Source of the DNA: Chloroflexota bacterium
Lineage (GTDB): Bacteria; Chloroflexota; Anaerolineae; Promineifilales; Promineifilaceae
Direction: 5' to 3'
Assembly (NCBI GenBank): GCA_024277135.1
Contig: JAJRVV010000004.1
Span: 1 to 53,710, forward strand
DNA length: 53,710 bases
Position 1 is the stretch's first letter. Every line of letters begins with the position of its first letter. The position numbers and the translations under genes were made by a program. Of the stretch, positions 7,569-15,336 are shown piece after piece. The notes under the pieces were generated by a model, which did no database searches, had not been told where the DNA came from, and saw only the letters and a list, made by a program, of their open reading frames with translations.

Positions 7569-8384
7569 TCAAATGACGAGATCAAGGGAGAGTTGGCGAG
7601 CCAGATCGGCTGACGGCCGATCAGCTCGATAGCAGTGAATGAGTCCGGCCAATCCTTTGTCGGCCCGAACTTGAAACCCAGCTTCGGTCAGGAGTTTTTG
7701 CCAATGTGGGGGTGGTTTGCGATTGAGGGCGGCCGGCCCCAGGGTGATCCAGGTGGTTTTGCTGCGGATAGGTTCAGCCAACAGGAGACGGCCGTCCGGA
7801 GTCAAAATCCGCCGAATTTCCTGCAACAAAGTCAACTGGTCGCCCCGCTGCCAGAACTCTGACAACACCTGACACATCATCACCGTCGTCACGCTGGCAT
7901 CGGGCAGCGGCAGCAGATCAATGGAACTGTTACGCCAGAGGAGCCGGGGATCGTCAGGGGAGTGGGGCGGGCGGCCGCGCCAGCGTACCAGTGAGCGGCC
8001 AGCCGCCCACTGCGGACTGTACACATCAATGACAATCGTTTGCCCCGTCGTCAACCGATTGGCGATTTCGATGGGGCAATGACGCCGGCCCAAATCCACA
8101 AACACCAGCCGGTCAGTGGGTTGGAGGCGGCCCATGTCGAATAAAACCTGGTGCGGATTGAGTCCGGTGCGGCCGTACACCTGACTCAGCGCCCACAAAT
8201 TCCCCAGCAAAAAATAGCCGAGCAGAATGACGACTGCCGCCGACAGCGGCACGTAACTCCACCAGCCCCGGTTGGCGCTGATCCCCAAAACAGCCAGAGC
8301 CAAAATAATGCCGGCGTAGACCAGAGCATAACCAGGCCATTGAGCGTCAATCGCCTGCAAAAAAGGGTTAAATCGGCGCTTCAT
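7569..8384 (-). CDS. Membrane-anchored class I SAM-dependent methyltransferase
   Basis: Protein of 271 aa. Two hydrophobic segments (about 18-36 and 45-64) anchor an N-terminal region in the membrane. A Rossmann-type methyltransferase domain follows: motif I is LVFVDLGRRHC (93-103), the acidic strand end is TIVIDVYSPQW (116-126) and the motif IV/V region is DASVTTVMMCQVLSEFW. Motif I lacks the usual GxGxG, as in other divergent members, and the substrate is unknown. The start codon is the last unit of a heptamer array (8380-8407) that also contains the stop codon of the upstream gene, so the pair is probably cotranscribed. Confidence 0.7.
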   Translation of the reverse strand: MKRRFNPFLQAIDAQWPGYALVYAGIILALAVLGISANRGWWSYVPLSAAVVILLGYFLLGNLWALSQVYGRTGLNPHQVLFDMGRLQPTDRLVFVDLGRRHCPIEIANRLTTGQTIVIDVYSPQWAAGRSLVRWRGRPPHSPDDPRLLWRNSSIDLLPLPDASVTTVMMCQVLSEFWQRGDQLTLLQEIRRILTPDGRLLLAEPIRSKTTWITLGPAALNRKPPPHWQKLLTEAGFQVRADKGLAGLIHCYRADRPSADLARQLSLDLVI

Positions 8385-8407
8385 CCTTCATCCCTCATCC
8401 TTCACTC
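8380..8407. repeat. Heptameric repeat array at an operon junction
   Basis: Four AAGGATG-type units on the minus strand span the junction between the sorbosone-dehydrogenase-like gene (stop TGA at 8404-8402) and the methyltransferase (ATG at 8384-8382). Preceding units supply AAGG or AGGG at Shine-Dalgarno distance from the ATG. Confidence 0.85.
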
Positions 8408-9685
8408 TGCATCCGGCCAATAGCTGATGCGGTAAATGGCGTCGTTGATGTAATCGCCGACGTAAATGGCCCCGTCCGGCCCGACGATGAGACCCAGCGG
8501 CATCCCGCCCGGCCATTGGGCAAACCAGGTCACTTCTGCCCGGTAGCTGTCGCCGCCAGGCGTCAGCCGCACGTGGGCGATGCCAGTTTCGGCTTCTGGT
8601 TTGAGCCATGATCCGAAAACAGCGACGAAGAGGGAGACGGCCGTGCCTTGCGGCAGGTACTGCTCTGGAAATTTATCGTAGGTGTAAAAATCGAGGCTGT
8701 TGGCCGAGGCGTGGGGTTCAAAAAAGGCGATGGCCGTAATTGTGCCGTCACAACCCGACCCCTGGCCGTCATCCCAGCAATCGGGGAAGCCGTAATCGCC
8801 CCCCTGGACGATAAGGTTCAACTCCTCGCCGGGCGCATCCGGCCCCAGATCGTCACGGCCGTTATCCGTGGCAAACAAATCGCCGGTAAATGGGTGAAAG
8901 GCGAGGTCATACGGGTTGCGCATCCCACTGGCGTACACTTCACTCTCGCCGGTTTCCGGGTCAAAACGCATGATGGTGGCGCTGCGGGGGTCGGCTTGGA
9001 TGCAGGCGTCGCAGGTGGAGCCGACGCCCATGTAGAGCAGGCCGTCCGGGCCAAATTTCAGGTTGTCGTTTTGGTGCAGGCCGACGGGCAGGCCGCTGAC
9101 GAAATTGACGGCCTCATCGGCGACGAAATCCCCATCCACATCGCGCAGAATGGAGATTTTGCTGTTGCTGGACACCCATACGTCGTCAGTTCCAGGGCGG
9201 ATGGTGATGCCCAGGGGAATGTAGAAGCCGGACGAGAAGAGGGTGTTGGCGTCGGCGCGGCCGTCGCCATTCACATCCTCAAAAACCCGGATCGAGCCAT
9301 CCTGGGACGTAGCGTAGACGCGCCCTTGCGCGTCTACGGTCAGGCTGGTGGGACGGGCGAAATCGGCGAATTTGACGAAGGAGAAGCCGGGCGGCAGGCT
9401 GGCCCCGGTCACGTCCAGGACGGCGACGGGGGTGGGGCGGGGGGTGTTGGTTGGCGTGGCTGTCGGGGTGGCGGTGGGCGGTATGGCCGTTGGCGTGAAG
9501 GTGGGGCGGATAAAGGGGTTGAATGGCGTCGGCGATGGCGGGTTGTCCGGATTGGTGGCGGCGAGAATGGATGGGTTTTCGGCGACGGCCGTCGGTGGTT
9601 GGGCGACGGCCGTTTCGCCATCATTTTGACAACCTATCAATAACAAAACAAGAAACAAAAGGAAGAACCTGAATCGTTTCAACAT
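8402..9685 (-). CDS. PQQ-type sugar/sorbosone dehydrogenase-like lipoprotein
   Basis: The protein is 427 aa when started at 9685, where GGAGAG sits just upstream and the product begins with a lipoprotein signal (MLKRFRFFLLFLVLLLIGC, lipobox LLIGC). A long Pro/Thr linker (TPTATPTNTPRPTP) leads to a six-bladed beta-propeller of the glucose/sorbosone dehydrogenase family. Recognisable blades include PTSLTVDAQGRVYATSQDGSI, NDNLKFGPDGLLYMGVGSTC, MRNPYDLAFHPFTGDLFATDNGRD and the terminal GLIVGPDGAIYVGDYINDAIYRI. Family members oxidise aldoses extracellularly with PQQ, but many homologues are not biochemically proven, so activity is inferred. A degenerate copy of a roughly 100-bp repeat element lies directly upstream of its ribosome-binding site. 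Confidence 0.85.
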   Translation of the reverse strand: MLKRFRFFLLFLVLLLIGCQNDGETAVAQPPTAVAENPSILAATNPDNPPSPTPFNPFIRPTFTPTAIPPTATPTATPTNTPRPTPVAVLDVTGASLPPGFSFVKFADFARPTSLTVDAQGRVYATSQDGSIRVFEDVNGDGRADANTLFSSGFYIPLGITIRPGTDDVWVSSNSKISILRDVDGDFVADEAVNFVSGLPVGLHQNDNLKFGPDGLLYMGVGSTCDACIQADPRSATIMRFDPETGESEVYASGMRNPYDLAFHPFTGDLFATDNGRDDLGPDAPGEELNLIVQGGDYGFPDCWDDGQGSGCDGTITAIAFFEPHASANSLDFYTYDKFPEQYLPQGTAVSLFVAVFGSWLKPEAETGIAHVRLTPGGDSYRAEVTWFAQWPGGMPLGLIVGPDGAIYVGDYINDAIYRISYWPDAE

Positions 9686-9692
9686 ACTCTCC

Positions 9693-9794
9693 AATCTCAG
9701 TTGATCCGAAATATGCAACGAATTAACACAAATTCCCACGAATTTTCGCGTTAATCTGCGTTAATTCGCTGCCAAAATTATATCTGCTGAATCT
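9693..9794. mobile_element. Degenerate copy of the CAGTAGATC small inverted-repeat element
   Basis: AATCT (9693-9697) is followed by CAGTTGATC (9698-9706). The right end is TATCTGCTG (9781-9789) followed again by AATCT (9790-9794). The ends, the direct AATCT flanks and the interior (ACGAATTA and CACGAATT motifs) match the clearer copy at 22913-23013. It lies next to the ribosome-binding site of the sorbosone-dehydrogenase-like gene and so forms part of its 5' leader or promoter. Confidence 0.6.
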
Positions 9795-9866
9795 GATGCG
9801 CTCCCTATGGCGCTGGCATGGTAGAATCTTACAGAAGTGGCGAGTTATTGGCAAAGATCAAGTGTG

Positions 9867-9900
9867 AGACCTGCCAGGTTTTCGGAAACCTGGCAGGTCT
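9867..9900. repeat. 15-bp perfect palindromic hairpin with TCGG loop
   Basis: Arms 9867-9881 and 9886-9900 (AGACCTGCCAGGTTT and its complement) enclose the tetraloop TCGG. It lies in the divergent gap upstream of the response regulator. Single arms occur at 14193-14206 (one mismatch) and 40381-40394, so this is a dispersed palindromic repeat rather than a dedicated terminator. Confidence 0.75.
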
Positions 9901-9965
9901 GCTGAAATTCATACATTCGTAAGTGATTTGTAACAAATTTAATGCATACTTTTTGGGGAGGCATA

Positions 9966-10667
9966 ATGCGACAAGAAATTTTGGTAGTTGACGACGAGGC
10001 TTCTGTGGTCGAAGTGGTGAGTTTGTATTTGAAGCGGGATGGCTTTGCGGTGCGGGTGGCGCGGGACGGCCGTGAGGCGTTGGCGGCCGTGGATGAGAAA
10101 GCGCCGGATTTGATTGTGTTGGACTTGATGCTGCCGGAAGTGGATGGGTTGTCCATCCTCAACAAACTGCGCAGTAATCCCGAAACCGATGTGCCCATCA
10201 TCATGCTGACGGCGCGGGGACAGGAAGTGGATCGCATTTATGGGCTGGAATTGGGCGCGGACGATTATGTGACCAAGCCCTTCTCCCCGGCGGAGTTGGC
10301 GGCGCGGGTGAAGGCGGTGTTGCGGCGCGGCAGTCGGGAGAAAGAAGGGGTGGGGGAACGGCCGTTGCAGTTTCCAAACCTGCGCATAGACGCCAAAAGC
10401 CGCCAGGTCATCGTCGGCGGCCAAAATGTGGAGCTGACCGCCACCGAATTTGACCTGCTCTGGTTCATGGCCTCCCATCCTCGGCAGGTGTTCAGCCGGG
10501 ATCAACTGCTGGAAAACGTGTGGGGCTTTTCCGACTACGTGGACCCCAGCACCATCACCGTCCATATCCGGCGGCTGCGCGAAAAAATCGAGGCCAACCC
10601 CAGCCAACCGGAACGGTTGTTGACGGTGTGGGGCGTCGGTTACAAATTTGAACCAGGAACGGGATAA
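9966..10667 (+). CDS. OmpR/PhoB-family response regulator
   Basis: Protein of 233 aa. The receiver domain has acidic pocket Asp9/Asp10, phospho-acceptor Asp53 (VLDLMLPEVDG), Thr82 and Lys104 (YVTKPFSP). A winged-helix DNA-binding domain follows (about 135-230, with ELTATEFDLLWFMASHPRQ and DPSTITVHIRRLREKIE, ending GVGYKF). The ATG at 9966 is preferred over an in-frame start 24 nt earlier because GGGGAGG precedes it at correct spacing. It pairs with the sensor kinase 16 nt downstream; the signal sensed is unknown. Confidence 0.95.
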   Translation: MRQEILVVDDEASVVEVVSLYLKRDGFAVRVARDGREALAAVDEKAPDLIVLDLMLPEVDGLSILNKLRSNPETDVPIIMLTARGQEVDRIYGLELGADDYVTKPFSPAELAARVKAVLRRGSREKEGVGERPLQFPNLRIDAKSRQVIVGGQNVELTATEFDLLWFMASHPRQVFSRDQLLENVWGFSDYVDPSTITVHIRRLREKIEANPSQPERLLTVWGVGYKFEPGTG

Positions 10668-10697
10668 GGTAGAAGGTTAAAGGATGAAAGTTGAGAA
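10664..10697. repeat. Heptameric array at the response regulator/kinase junction
   Basis: Consecutive 7-mers (AAGGTAG, AAGGTTA, AAGGATG, AAAGTTG) run from the regulator stop TAA (10665-10667) across the kinase ATG (10684-10686). The GAAGG of the second unit stands at normal Shine-Dalgarno distance from that ATG. Confidence 0.75.
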
Positions 10698-11946
10698 TCG
10701 GCAATTATTTGTTTTAGGTTGGTTTGAACGGTCGCCCTGGACTGTTTTGCTGGCGGGGGCGCTGCTGGCGTTGCTGGTGGCGGTGTCGCTGATGCGCGGC
10801 TTGATGAAGGCTGATTTTCAGGAGCTTTCGGCGTTGGCCTCTACGCTGACGGCGACTTCGGTGCTCTCTCTGGGAATGGGCTACTTTTTGTACCGGCGAG
10901 GGTGGACGCGCTCGCCTTCGCTGATGCTGACGCTGATCGCCACTTATGGCTGGGCGATGGTGTTGACGCTGTTTAATGTGTGGGTGATGGCGGAGCAGAT
11001 GTTTGTCAATGAGCACGACCTGGTGTTGAGCGGGGTGCTGCTGCTGTTTGCCGCCATTATCGCCACCACCTTTGGCGTTTTCGCCGCCGCCAGCCTGACG
11101 GATGGGCTGCGCCAGTTGAACAGGACGGCGCAGGCGATTGCGTCGGGTGATTTGGAGATGCGGGTTCGGGTACACGGCCGTGATGAAGTCGCCCAACTCA
11201 GCCAATCCTTCAACAACATGGCCGCTCAACTGCAAGCCGCCGAAAAGCAGCGTCATGAAGTGGAGAAATTACGCCGGGATTTGGTGGCCTGGACATCGCA
11301 TGATTTACGCACGCCGCTGACCAGCATCCGGGCCATGGTGGAAGCGTTGCATGATGGCCTGGTGTCTGACCCGGAAACTGCCCAGCGATATTACCGCACC
11401 ATCCGCAACGATGTGGTTGCGCTGAACAACTTGATTGACGACTTGTTTGAACTGGCCCAATTGGATGCAGGCGGTTTGGTTCTGGAAAAATCACCGTATG
11501 CGCTGGGCGATCTGGTTTCGGATGCGTTGGAGCGGTTTCATGCGTTGGCGGCGCAGAAGGGGATCGCTTTGCATGGCGAGATCAGCCCAGAAGTGGGGCT
11601 GATCCGGTTGAATGCGCCCAAAATTGGCCGGGTGTTGAGCAATCTCATTGGCAATGCGCTGCGATATGTGCCGGCGGGTGGGGATGTGTGGGTGACGGCC
11701 GTGCCTGTGGCCGAGGGGGTTCAAATCACCGCGCGCGACAATGGTCCCGGCTTTGCTCCCGCTGATTTACCCCGCATTTTCGAGCAGTTTTACCGGGGCG
11801 AAGAAGCCCGCAGCCGCAAAACAGGCGGCGCCGGGTTGGGCCTGGCGATTGCCCGCGCCATCGTGGAGGCGCATGACGGCCAAATCACAGCCAAAAATGG
11901 GGCGAATGGCGGTGCAGTTATCCAGTTCACTTTGTCTAACTCTTGA
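10684..11946 (+). CDS. HAMP-domain sensor histidine kinase
   Basis: Protein of 420 aa. Four hydrophobic segments in the first 140 residues form the membrane sensor module, with little extracytoplasmic sequence. A HAMP linker (about 132-188) leads to a HisKA domain with phospho-accepting His206 in TSHDLRTPLTSIR. The ATPase domain has N-box LIGNALRYVPAGG, G1 DNGPGFAP, F-box IFEQFYRG and G2 GGAGLGLAIARAI. All catalytic boxes are intact. The absence of a large periplasmic domain suggests membrane-state or intramembrane sensing. It forms an operon with the preceding response regulator, joined by a heptamer repeat. Confidence 0.95.
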   Translation: MKVENRQLFVLGWFERSPWTVLLAGALLALLVAVSLMRGLMKADFQELSALASTLTATSVLSLGMGYFLYRRGWTRSPSLMLTLIATYGWAMVLTLFNVWVMAEQMFVNEHDLVLSGVLLLFAAIIATTFGVFAAASLTDGLRQLNRTAQAIASGDLEMRVRVHGRDEVAQLSQSFNNMAAQLQAAEKQRHEVEKLRRDLVAWTSHDLRTPLTSIRAMVEALHDGLVSDPETAQRYYRTIRNDVVALNNLIDDLFELAQLDAGGLVLEKSPYALGDLVSDALERFHALAAQKGIALHGEISPEVGLIRLNAPKIGRVLSNLIGNALRYVPAGGDVWVTAVPVAEGVQITARDNGPGFAPADLPRIFEQFYRGEEARSRKTGGAGLGLAIARAIVEAHDGQITAKNGANGGAVIQFTLSNS

Positions 11947-11982
11947 TCATTTGTTTTTTCTCTTAATCTTTCTCTCATTTAT

Positions 11983-11999
11983 GTAACAATCGTTACGTC
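11983..11999. promoter_or_regulatory. Candidate operator: GTAAC-aatc-GTTAC dyad, part of a 14-mer repeated upstream of the Crp/Fnr gene
   Basis: GTAAC (11983-11987) and GTTAC (11992-11996) form a dyad 45 nt upstream of the thioredoxin-like start. The stretch 11986-11999 matches 12300-12313, upstream of the Crp/Fnr gene, at 13 of 14 positions. Both sites lie 45-58 nt before a start codon, consistent with a shared regulator. Confidence 0.45.
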
Positions 12000-12030
12000 C
12001 CACCATCAGGCATCGTGCTACTATGCCTGC

Positions 12031-12270
12031 ATGATGCACAAATTACAGGTTTACGTGGCTGAAGATTGCTGGTCGTGCCGGGAAACTCACCGGATTGTGG
12101 CGGATATTTCGCCGCAATTCCCGCAAGTTCAGGTGGAAATGTTGGATTTGGAAAATGGCAGTCAGCCGCCCAATGTTTTTGCCGTGCCCACGTATTTGTT
12201 GGACGGCCGTGTCATATTCCTAGGCAATCCTACTCGTGAGCAACTGCGGCTAAAGCTGGCGACTGTTTGA
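12031..12270 (+). CDS. Thioredoxin-fold mini-protein with CWSC motif
   Basis: A 79-aa protein with a minimal thioredoxin/glutaredoxin fold. The redox pair is Cys13-Trp-Ser-Cys16 after the first strand, and a cis-proline segment (FAVPTYLLDG) and a final Gly-containing helix (NPTREQLRLKL) follow. This resembles TM0996-type small disulfide reductases. No clear Shine-Dalgarno precedes the tandem ATG ATG start. It is flanked by a two-component system and a Crp/Fnr regulator and shares an upstream 14-mer with the latter, which suggests common, perhaps redox-linked, control. Partner protein unknown. Confidence 0.8.
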   Translation: MMHKLQVYVAEDCWSCRETHRIVADISPQFPQVQVEMLDLENGSQPPNVFAVPTYLLDGRVIFLGNPTREQLRLKLATV

Positions 12271-12299
12271 GGATCTGCCTGCTCATCGTAAGAAATCCT

Positions 12300-12313
12300 A
12301 CAATCGTTTCGTC
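12300..12313. promoter_or_regulatory. Second copy of the 14-mer upstream of the Crp/Fnr gene
   Basis: ACAATCGTTTCGTC differs at one base from ACAATCGTTACGTC at 11986-11999. It lies 45-58 nt upstream of the Crp/Fnr start and could be an autoregulatory site. Confidence 0.4.
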
Positions 12314-12354
12314 AAGACAGGGAAAGTTTACAAATCCTGGACGAGGCGAATTAG

Positions 12355-13032
12355 TTGATGCAAACGAATAAACTCAATTACCTTTCTCATATTCAAGTTT
12401 TCCGCGACTTAACCCCAAACGAATTAGCCGACATGGATCGCAAACTGACCATGTCTACCTGTCGCGCCGGCAAAATCTTCTACATGCCAGAAGACACCGG
12501 CGAAGTGTTGTTTCTGCTGAAAAAGGGGCGGGTGCAGCTTTACCGCATTGCGCCCAATGGTAAAAAATTGGTGGTGGCGACGTTGGGGCCGGGGGCGATA
12601 TTCGGCGAAATGTCTTTGGTGGGGCAGGGGATGCACAACACCTTTGCCGAGGCGGTAGATGAGTGCGTGTTGTGCGTGATGAGCCGGTCGGATGTGGAAC
12701 GGCTGATGCAGGAAAAGCCGGATGTGGCTTTCCGCTTTGTGGAAGCGTTGGGCCATCGGCTGACGCAGCTTGAATCCCAACTGGAAGAGATCGCCTTCAA
12801 AAGCATTCCTGCCAGATTAGCCAACTTGTTGTTGGAGTTAGCCCAAGAGCAGAATGGCGACGGCCGTGTCACCGGTTACACCCACCAGGATTTCAGCGAA
12901 ATGCTGGGAACCTATCGGGAAACAATCACCCAAACCCTGAATGATTTCAAAGGGGATGGGTTGATTGAGATCAGCCGCAAACAAGTGGTTTTGCGAGACA
13001 GGGCAAATTTGCAGGTATTGGCTGAGGGGTAG
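12355..13032 (+). CDS. Crp/Fnr-family transcriptional regulator
   Basis: Protein of 224-225 aa. An N-terminal cyclic-nucleotide-binding-like beta barrel (about 12-125, with FYMPEDTGEVLFLLKKGRV and GAIFGEMSLVG) joins a dimer helix and a winged helix (about 150-215) with recognition helix GTYRETITQTLNDF. The GE(M)S sequence keeps the phosphate-cassette glutamate, but no N-terminal Cys cluster is present, so an FNR-type iron-sulfur sensor is unlikely. Start may be TTG at 12355, better spaced to GAGG, or ATG at 12358. A likely autoregulatory 14-mer lies upstream. Confidence 0.9.
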   Translation: MMQTNKLNYLSHIQVFRDLTPNELADMDRKLTMSTCRAGKIFYMPEDTGEVLFLLKKGRVQLYRIAPNGKKLVVATLGPGAIFGEMSLVGQGMHNTFAEAVDECVLCVMSRSDVERLMQEKPDVAFRFVEALGHRLTQLESQLEEIAFKSIPARLANLLLELAQEQNGDGRVTGYTHQDFSEMLGTYRETITQTLNDFKGDGLIEISRKQVVLRDRANLQVLAEG

Positions 13033-13075
13033 CGGGACGTTTTATGGCAAACCCTTGAAATCCTGAAGAGCCGGT

Positions 13076-13609
13076 TTACATCTCCTCGCGGTAAGTGAAG
13101 CCGTGTTTTTTGCGCGCCCGCAGCACAGCCTTGCGCAAAATTTCGTAAACCGCCTCCGGGTCTTTGATGTTTTTGAGCGTGATTCGCGGGTCGCTGGAAT
13201 CGTGGCTGCGGACGGTAATATCGCCTAAATTAAGCAGTCGTTCGCTGAAGGTTTGACTGTAATCCAGGTCTTGCACCCGGATTAGCTCCACGTTTTCGCG
13301 GGATTTGCCTAAAAAGCCTTCAGTGATGCGGATGCGTTCGTCGGTGATGGTGTATTGTAATGAGATGGAGAGAAACGGCCGTCCCTCCCACAAAATATCC
13401 TCTTTCTCATCATCGAAAATATCATCGGGAATGGCGCTTTTAATCACAGCCCCCATCTCCGAATCAATATCCAGCATGGCCGCTTCTGAAACCAAATCAA
13501 CCAGCGATTCCAGCGTTGATTTATCCAGAGCCGACACATCGAGATCGGTTTGGGCAATGGCTTGCCAAACCCTGGCTTTAATCCGAGCCTGCGTATCATC
13601 TACACTCAT
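13076..13609 (-). CDS. Bacterial PH-domain (bPH) protein
   Basis: The protein is 177 aa from the ATG at 13609, which has AAGGAG at ideal spacing; an upstream in-frame extension has no such signal. An N-terminal helical half (about 1-75) precedes a PH-like beta domain with WEGRPFLSISLQYTITDERI...GFLGKSRENVELIRVQDLDYSQTFSERL, the typical opening of bacterial PH domains. The C-terminus is basic. No membrane segment is seen, unlike the related protein at 37627-38346. Function unknown; bPH domains commonly mediate oligomerisation or membrane-related stress responses. Confidence 0.75.
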   Translation of the reverse strand: MSVDDTQARIKARVWQAIAQTDLDVSALDKSTLESLVDLVSEAAMLDIDSEMGAVIKSAIPDDIFDDEKEDILWEGRPFLSISLQYTITDERIRITEGFLGKSRENVELIRVQDLDYSQTFSERLLNLGDITVRSHDSSDPRITLKNIKDPEAVYEILRKAVLRARKKHGFTYREEM

Positions 13610-13793
13610 TTTCAACTCCTTTTTTGGCAGCTCTGAGTTTTGTCTCTTTGATGGCGATTTTGAGCAGAGCGCTAACATAAAATTAACAAAAAGTTTGTAG
13701 CATTTAACGCGGGTTGTCAAATTGCGCCCGCACCGATAAAATTACACGCCGCCGCAATGGATTGGCGCAAGATTTTTAGGATAGGTTTGAAAA

Positions 13794-14117
13794 ATGCCAA
13801 CATATACATATCGTTGCAAAGATTGTGGATATCAATTCGATAAACGTCAGCGGATGGCTGAAGAGCCTTTGACGGACTGCCCGGTGTGCGACGGCCGTAT
13901 TCGGCGGGTCGTTAATTCTGTGGGCATCGTTTTTAAGGGCAGCGGCTTTTACGTCACTGACAATCGCAATGGCAGCAGCGCCAATGGTAAAAACAAAACC
14001 GCATCCGGTCAAACCGACGAAAAAGCTGAAACAAAAACCGAATCCAAAAGTGATGATGCGGCTCCGGCCGTGACCAAGCCGAAATCGGAAAAGAAAACGG
14101 CCGTCAGCGCCAATTAA
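13794..14117 (+). CDS. FmdB-family zinc-ribbon protein
   Basis: Protein of 107 aa. It begins MPTYTYRCKDCGYQFD, with a second knuckle CPVCDG, giving zinc ligands Cys8, Cys11, Cys29 and Cys32 as in the FmdB/CxxC_CxxC_SSSS family of putative regulators. The usual GSGFYVTDN segment follows (about 55-63). The tail (70-107) is low-complexity, rich in Lys, Thr, Ser and Glu, and probably disordered. It is transcribed divergently from the bPH gene and followed by a good terminator. Confidence 0.88.
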   Translation: MPTYTYRCKDCGYQFDKRQRMAEEPLTDCPVCDGRIRRVVNSVGIVFKGSGFYVTDNRNGSSANGKNKTASGQTDEKAETKTESKSDDAAPAVTKPKSEKKTAVSAN

Positions 14118-14142
14118 CCAGACAACATTACATGGACAATGA

Positions 14143-14173
14143 AAAATCCTGCGCTATCAACGCAGGATTTTTT
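14143..14173 (+). terminator. Rho-independent terminator after the fmdB-like gene
   Basis: AAAATCCTGCG (14143-14153) and CGCAGGATTTT (14161-14171) form an 11-bp stem with a 7-nt loop, running into a T-tract. Confidence 0.9.
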
Positions 14174-14256
14174 GATCAGGAATTTGACGCTTGACCTGCG
14201 AGGTTTTTACATATTGCCTGGCTAACATTCGCGCTTGGTGGAAACTTCGCAGATAT

Positions 14257-14559
14257 TTAAATTTGGAAACCACCCGTCGCCGGGACGATCTTTTGGCTGT
14301 AGTCATCCACAAAATCGCTCAATTTATCGGCAAGGCCGGCCCATCGCTCGCTCCGTAACGCTTGCCGCATCTGTTCGGCCGTTTCGGTGATGCCGGTGGC
14401 CATCTTTTGCTCACAATTGCCAAACGCCGTGTACCAGACCTGAATTTCATTTATACCCAGCTTGTTCAAACCAGGGATAAATTCATGCACCAGAAACTCG
14501 AAATACTCCGATTCTGTCTCTGGGCGGATATTCCACCGCAGTAAAAGTTTTGTGGGCAT
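14257..14559 (-). CDS. Small conserved protein, probable dimeric alpha-beta barrel
   Basis: A 100-aa protein I cannot assign to a named family. It starts MPTKLLLRWNIRPETESEYFEF, a beta strand then helix as in antibiotic-biosynthesis-monooxygenase (ABM)-like ferredoxin folds, and continues with EIQVWYTAFGNCEQKMATG and a helix SERWAGLADKLSDFVDDY. Such proteins usually dimerise. The gene follows the metallo-beta-lactamase-fold gene by 17 nt on the same strand, so the two are likely cotranscribed. No strong Shine-Dalgarno is visible. Confidence 0.65.
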   Translation of the reverse strand: MPTKLLLRWNIRPETESEYFEFLVHEFIPGLNKLGINEIQVWYTAFGNCEQKMATGITETAEQMRQALRSERWAGLADKLSDFVDDYSQKIVPATGGFQI

Positions 14560-14576
14560 AATAGCCGCTCACTTGC

Positions 14577-15206
14577 TTAAAATCTAGGGGTTAACAGAAT
14601 AGTTTCGGTTTCTTCAGGCAGAGAACCGGCTGTAATTTTCAGACGCTCTTCTTCGCGGGGTTCTGTTACCCCCATTTCTTTGAGGAAACGGTCAACGGTC
14701 TCCAACTCTAATTTAAGTTGGGGGTGGTGATAGTGCATGGGAGTGACAATGTTCGGTTCCAACATGGAAACCAGTTCCGACGCCTGGGCGGCGTTGAGGC
14801 TGTTGCCGCCGCCGACCGGGACCAGCAAAATGTTGACCTGCTCCAAGTCTTCGATCTGGGTTTGTTTGGGCACTTTTTGGATGTCGCCCACATGGGCTAC
14901 TGTTAGGCCGTTGTAGTCGAACAGGTAGATGACGTTACGACCGTTGCTATTGTCGCCGATAGTGGCGATTCCGGTGATGAACAACCCGCCAATTTCATAT
15001 TCGCCAGGGCCATTAAGCGCATGCTGGTATCCTGAGACGCCTTTGGCATAATTATGGCCAGCCGCTTCATGGCTGGAGGTGACCACATCCGCTTTTAACT
15101 TTAAGGCGGGTAGTCCGATGTCTTCGTTATATGGGTCAGTGACCACTGCGGTTTGTTTTCGTTCCGAAATGCGGAAACAGCTTAATCCATACCAGGTAAT
15201 TTCCAT
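14577..15206 (-). CDS. MBL-fold metallo-hydrolase-like protein with altered metal motif
   Basis: Protein of 209 aa of the Lactamase_B_3 (UPF0173-like) type. Recognisable parts are MEITWYGLSCFRI, VVTDPYNEDIGLP, the metal-motif region DVVTSSHEAAGHN (41-52), NGPGEYEIGGLFITGI, VAHVGDIQKVP, ILLVPVGGG and the terminal MHYHHPQ. The usual HxHxDH is reduced to His46 and His51 (H-E-A-A-G-H), while the downstream Asp (GD) and His remain. Metal binding may be partial or lost. The start is fixed by AAGGAG upstream. Role unknown. Confidence 0.8.
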   Translation of the reverse strand: MEITWYGLSCFRISERKQTAVVTDPYNEDIGLPALKLKADVVTSSHEAAGHNYAKGVSGYQHALNGPGEYEIGGLFITGIATIGDNSNGRNVIYLFDYNGLTVAHVGDIQKVPKQTQIEDLEQVNILLVPVGGGNSLNAAQASELVSMLEPNIVTPMHYHHPQLKLELETVDRFLKEMGVTEPREEERLKITAGSLPEETETILLTPRF

Positions 15207-15336
15207 AAATCTCTTTCTCCTTGAAGACGTTATTATACCTGAAATTAGCCTGATGGAATAATTGTTCTGTTTTGAAAATAGCGGAAAATTTTGCTAACAT
15301 GTTTGGTATGAGCCAAGCGGTTTGTTGGGCATAAGC

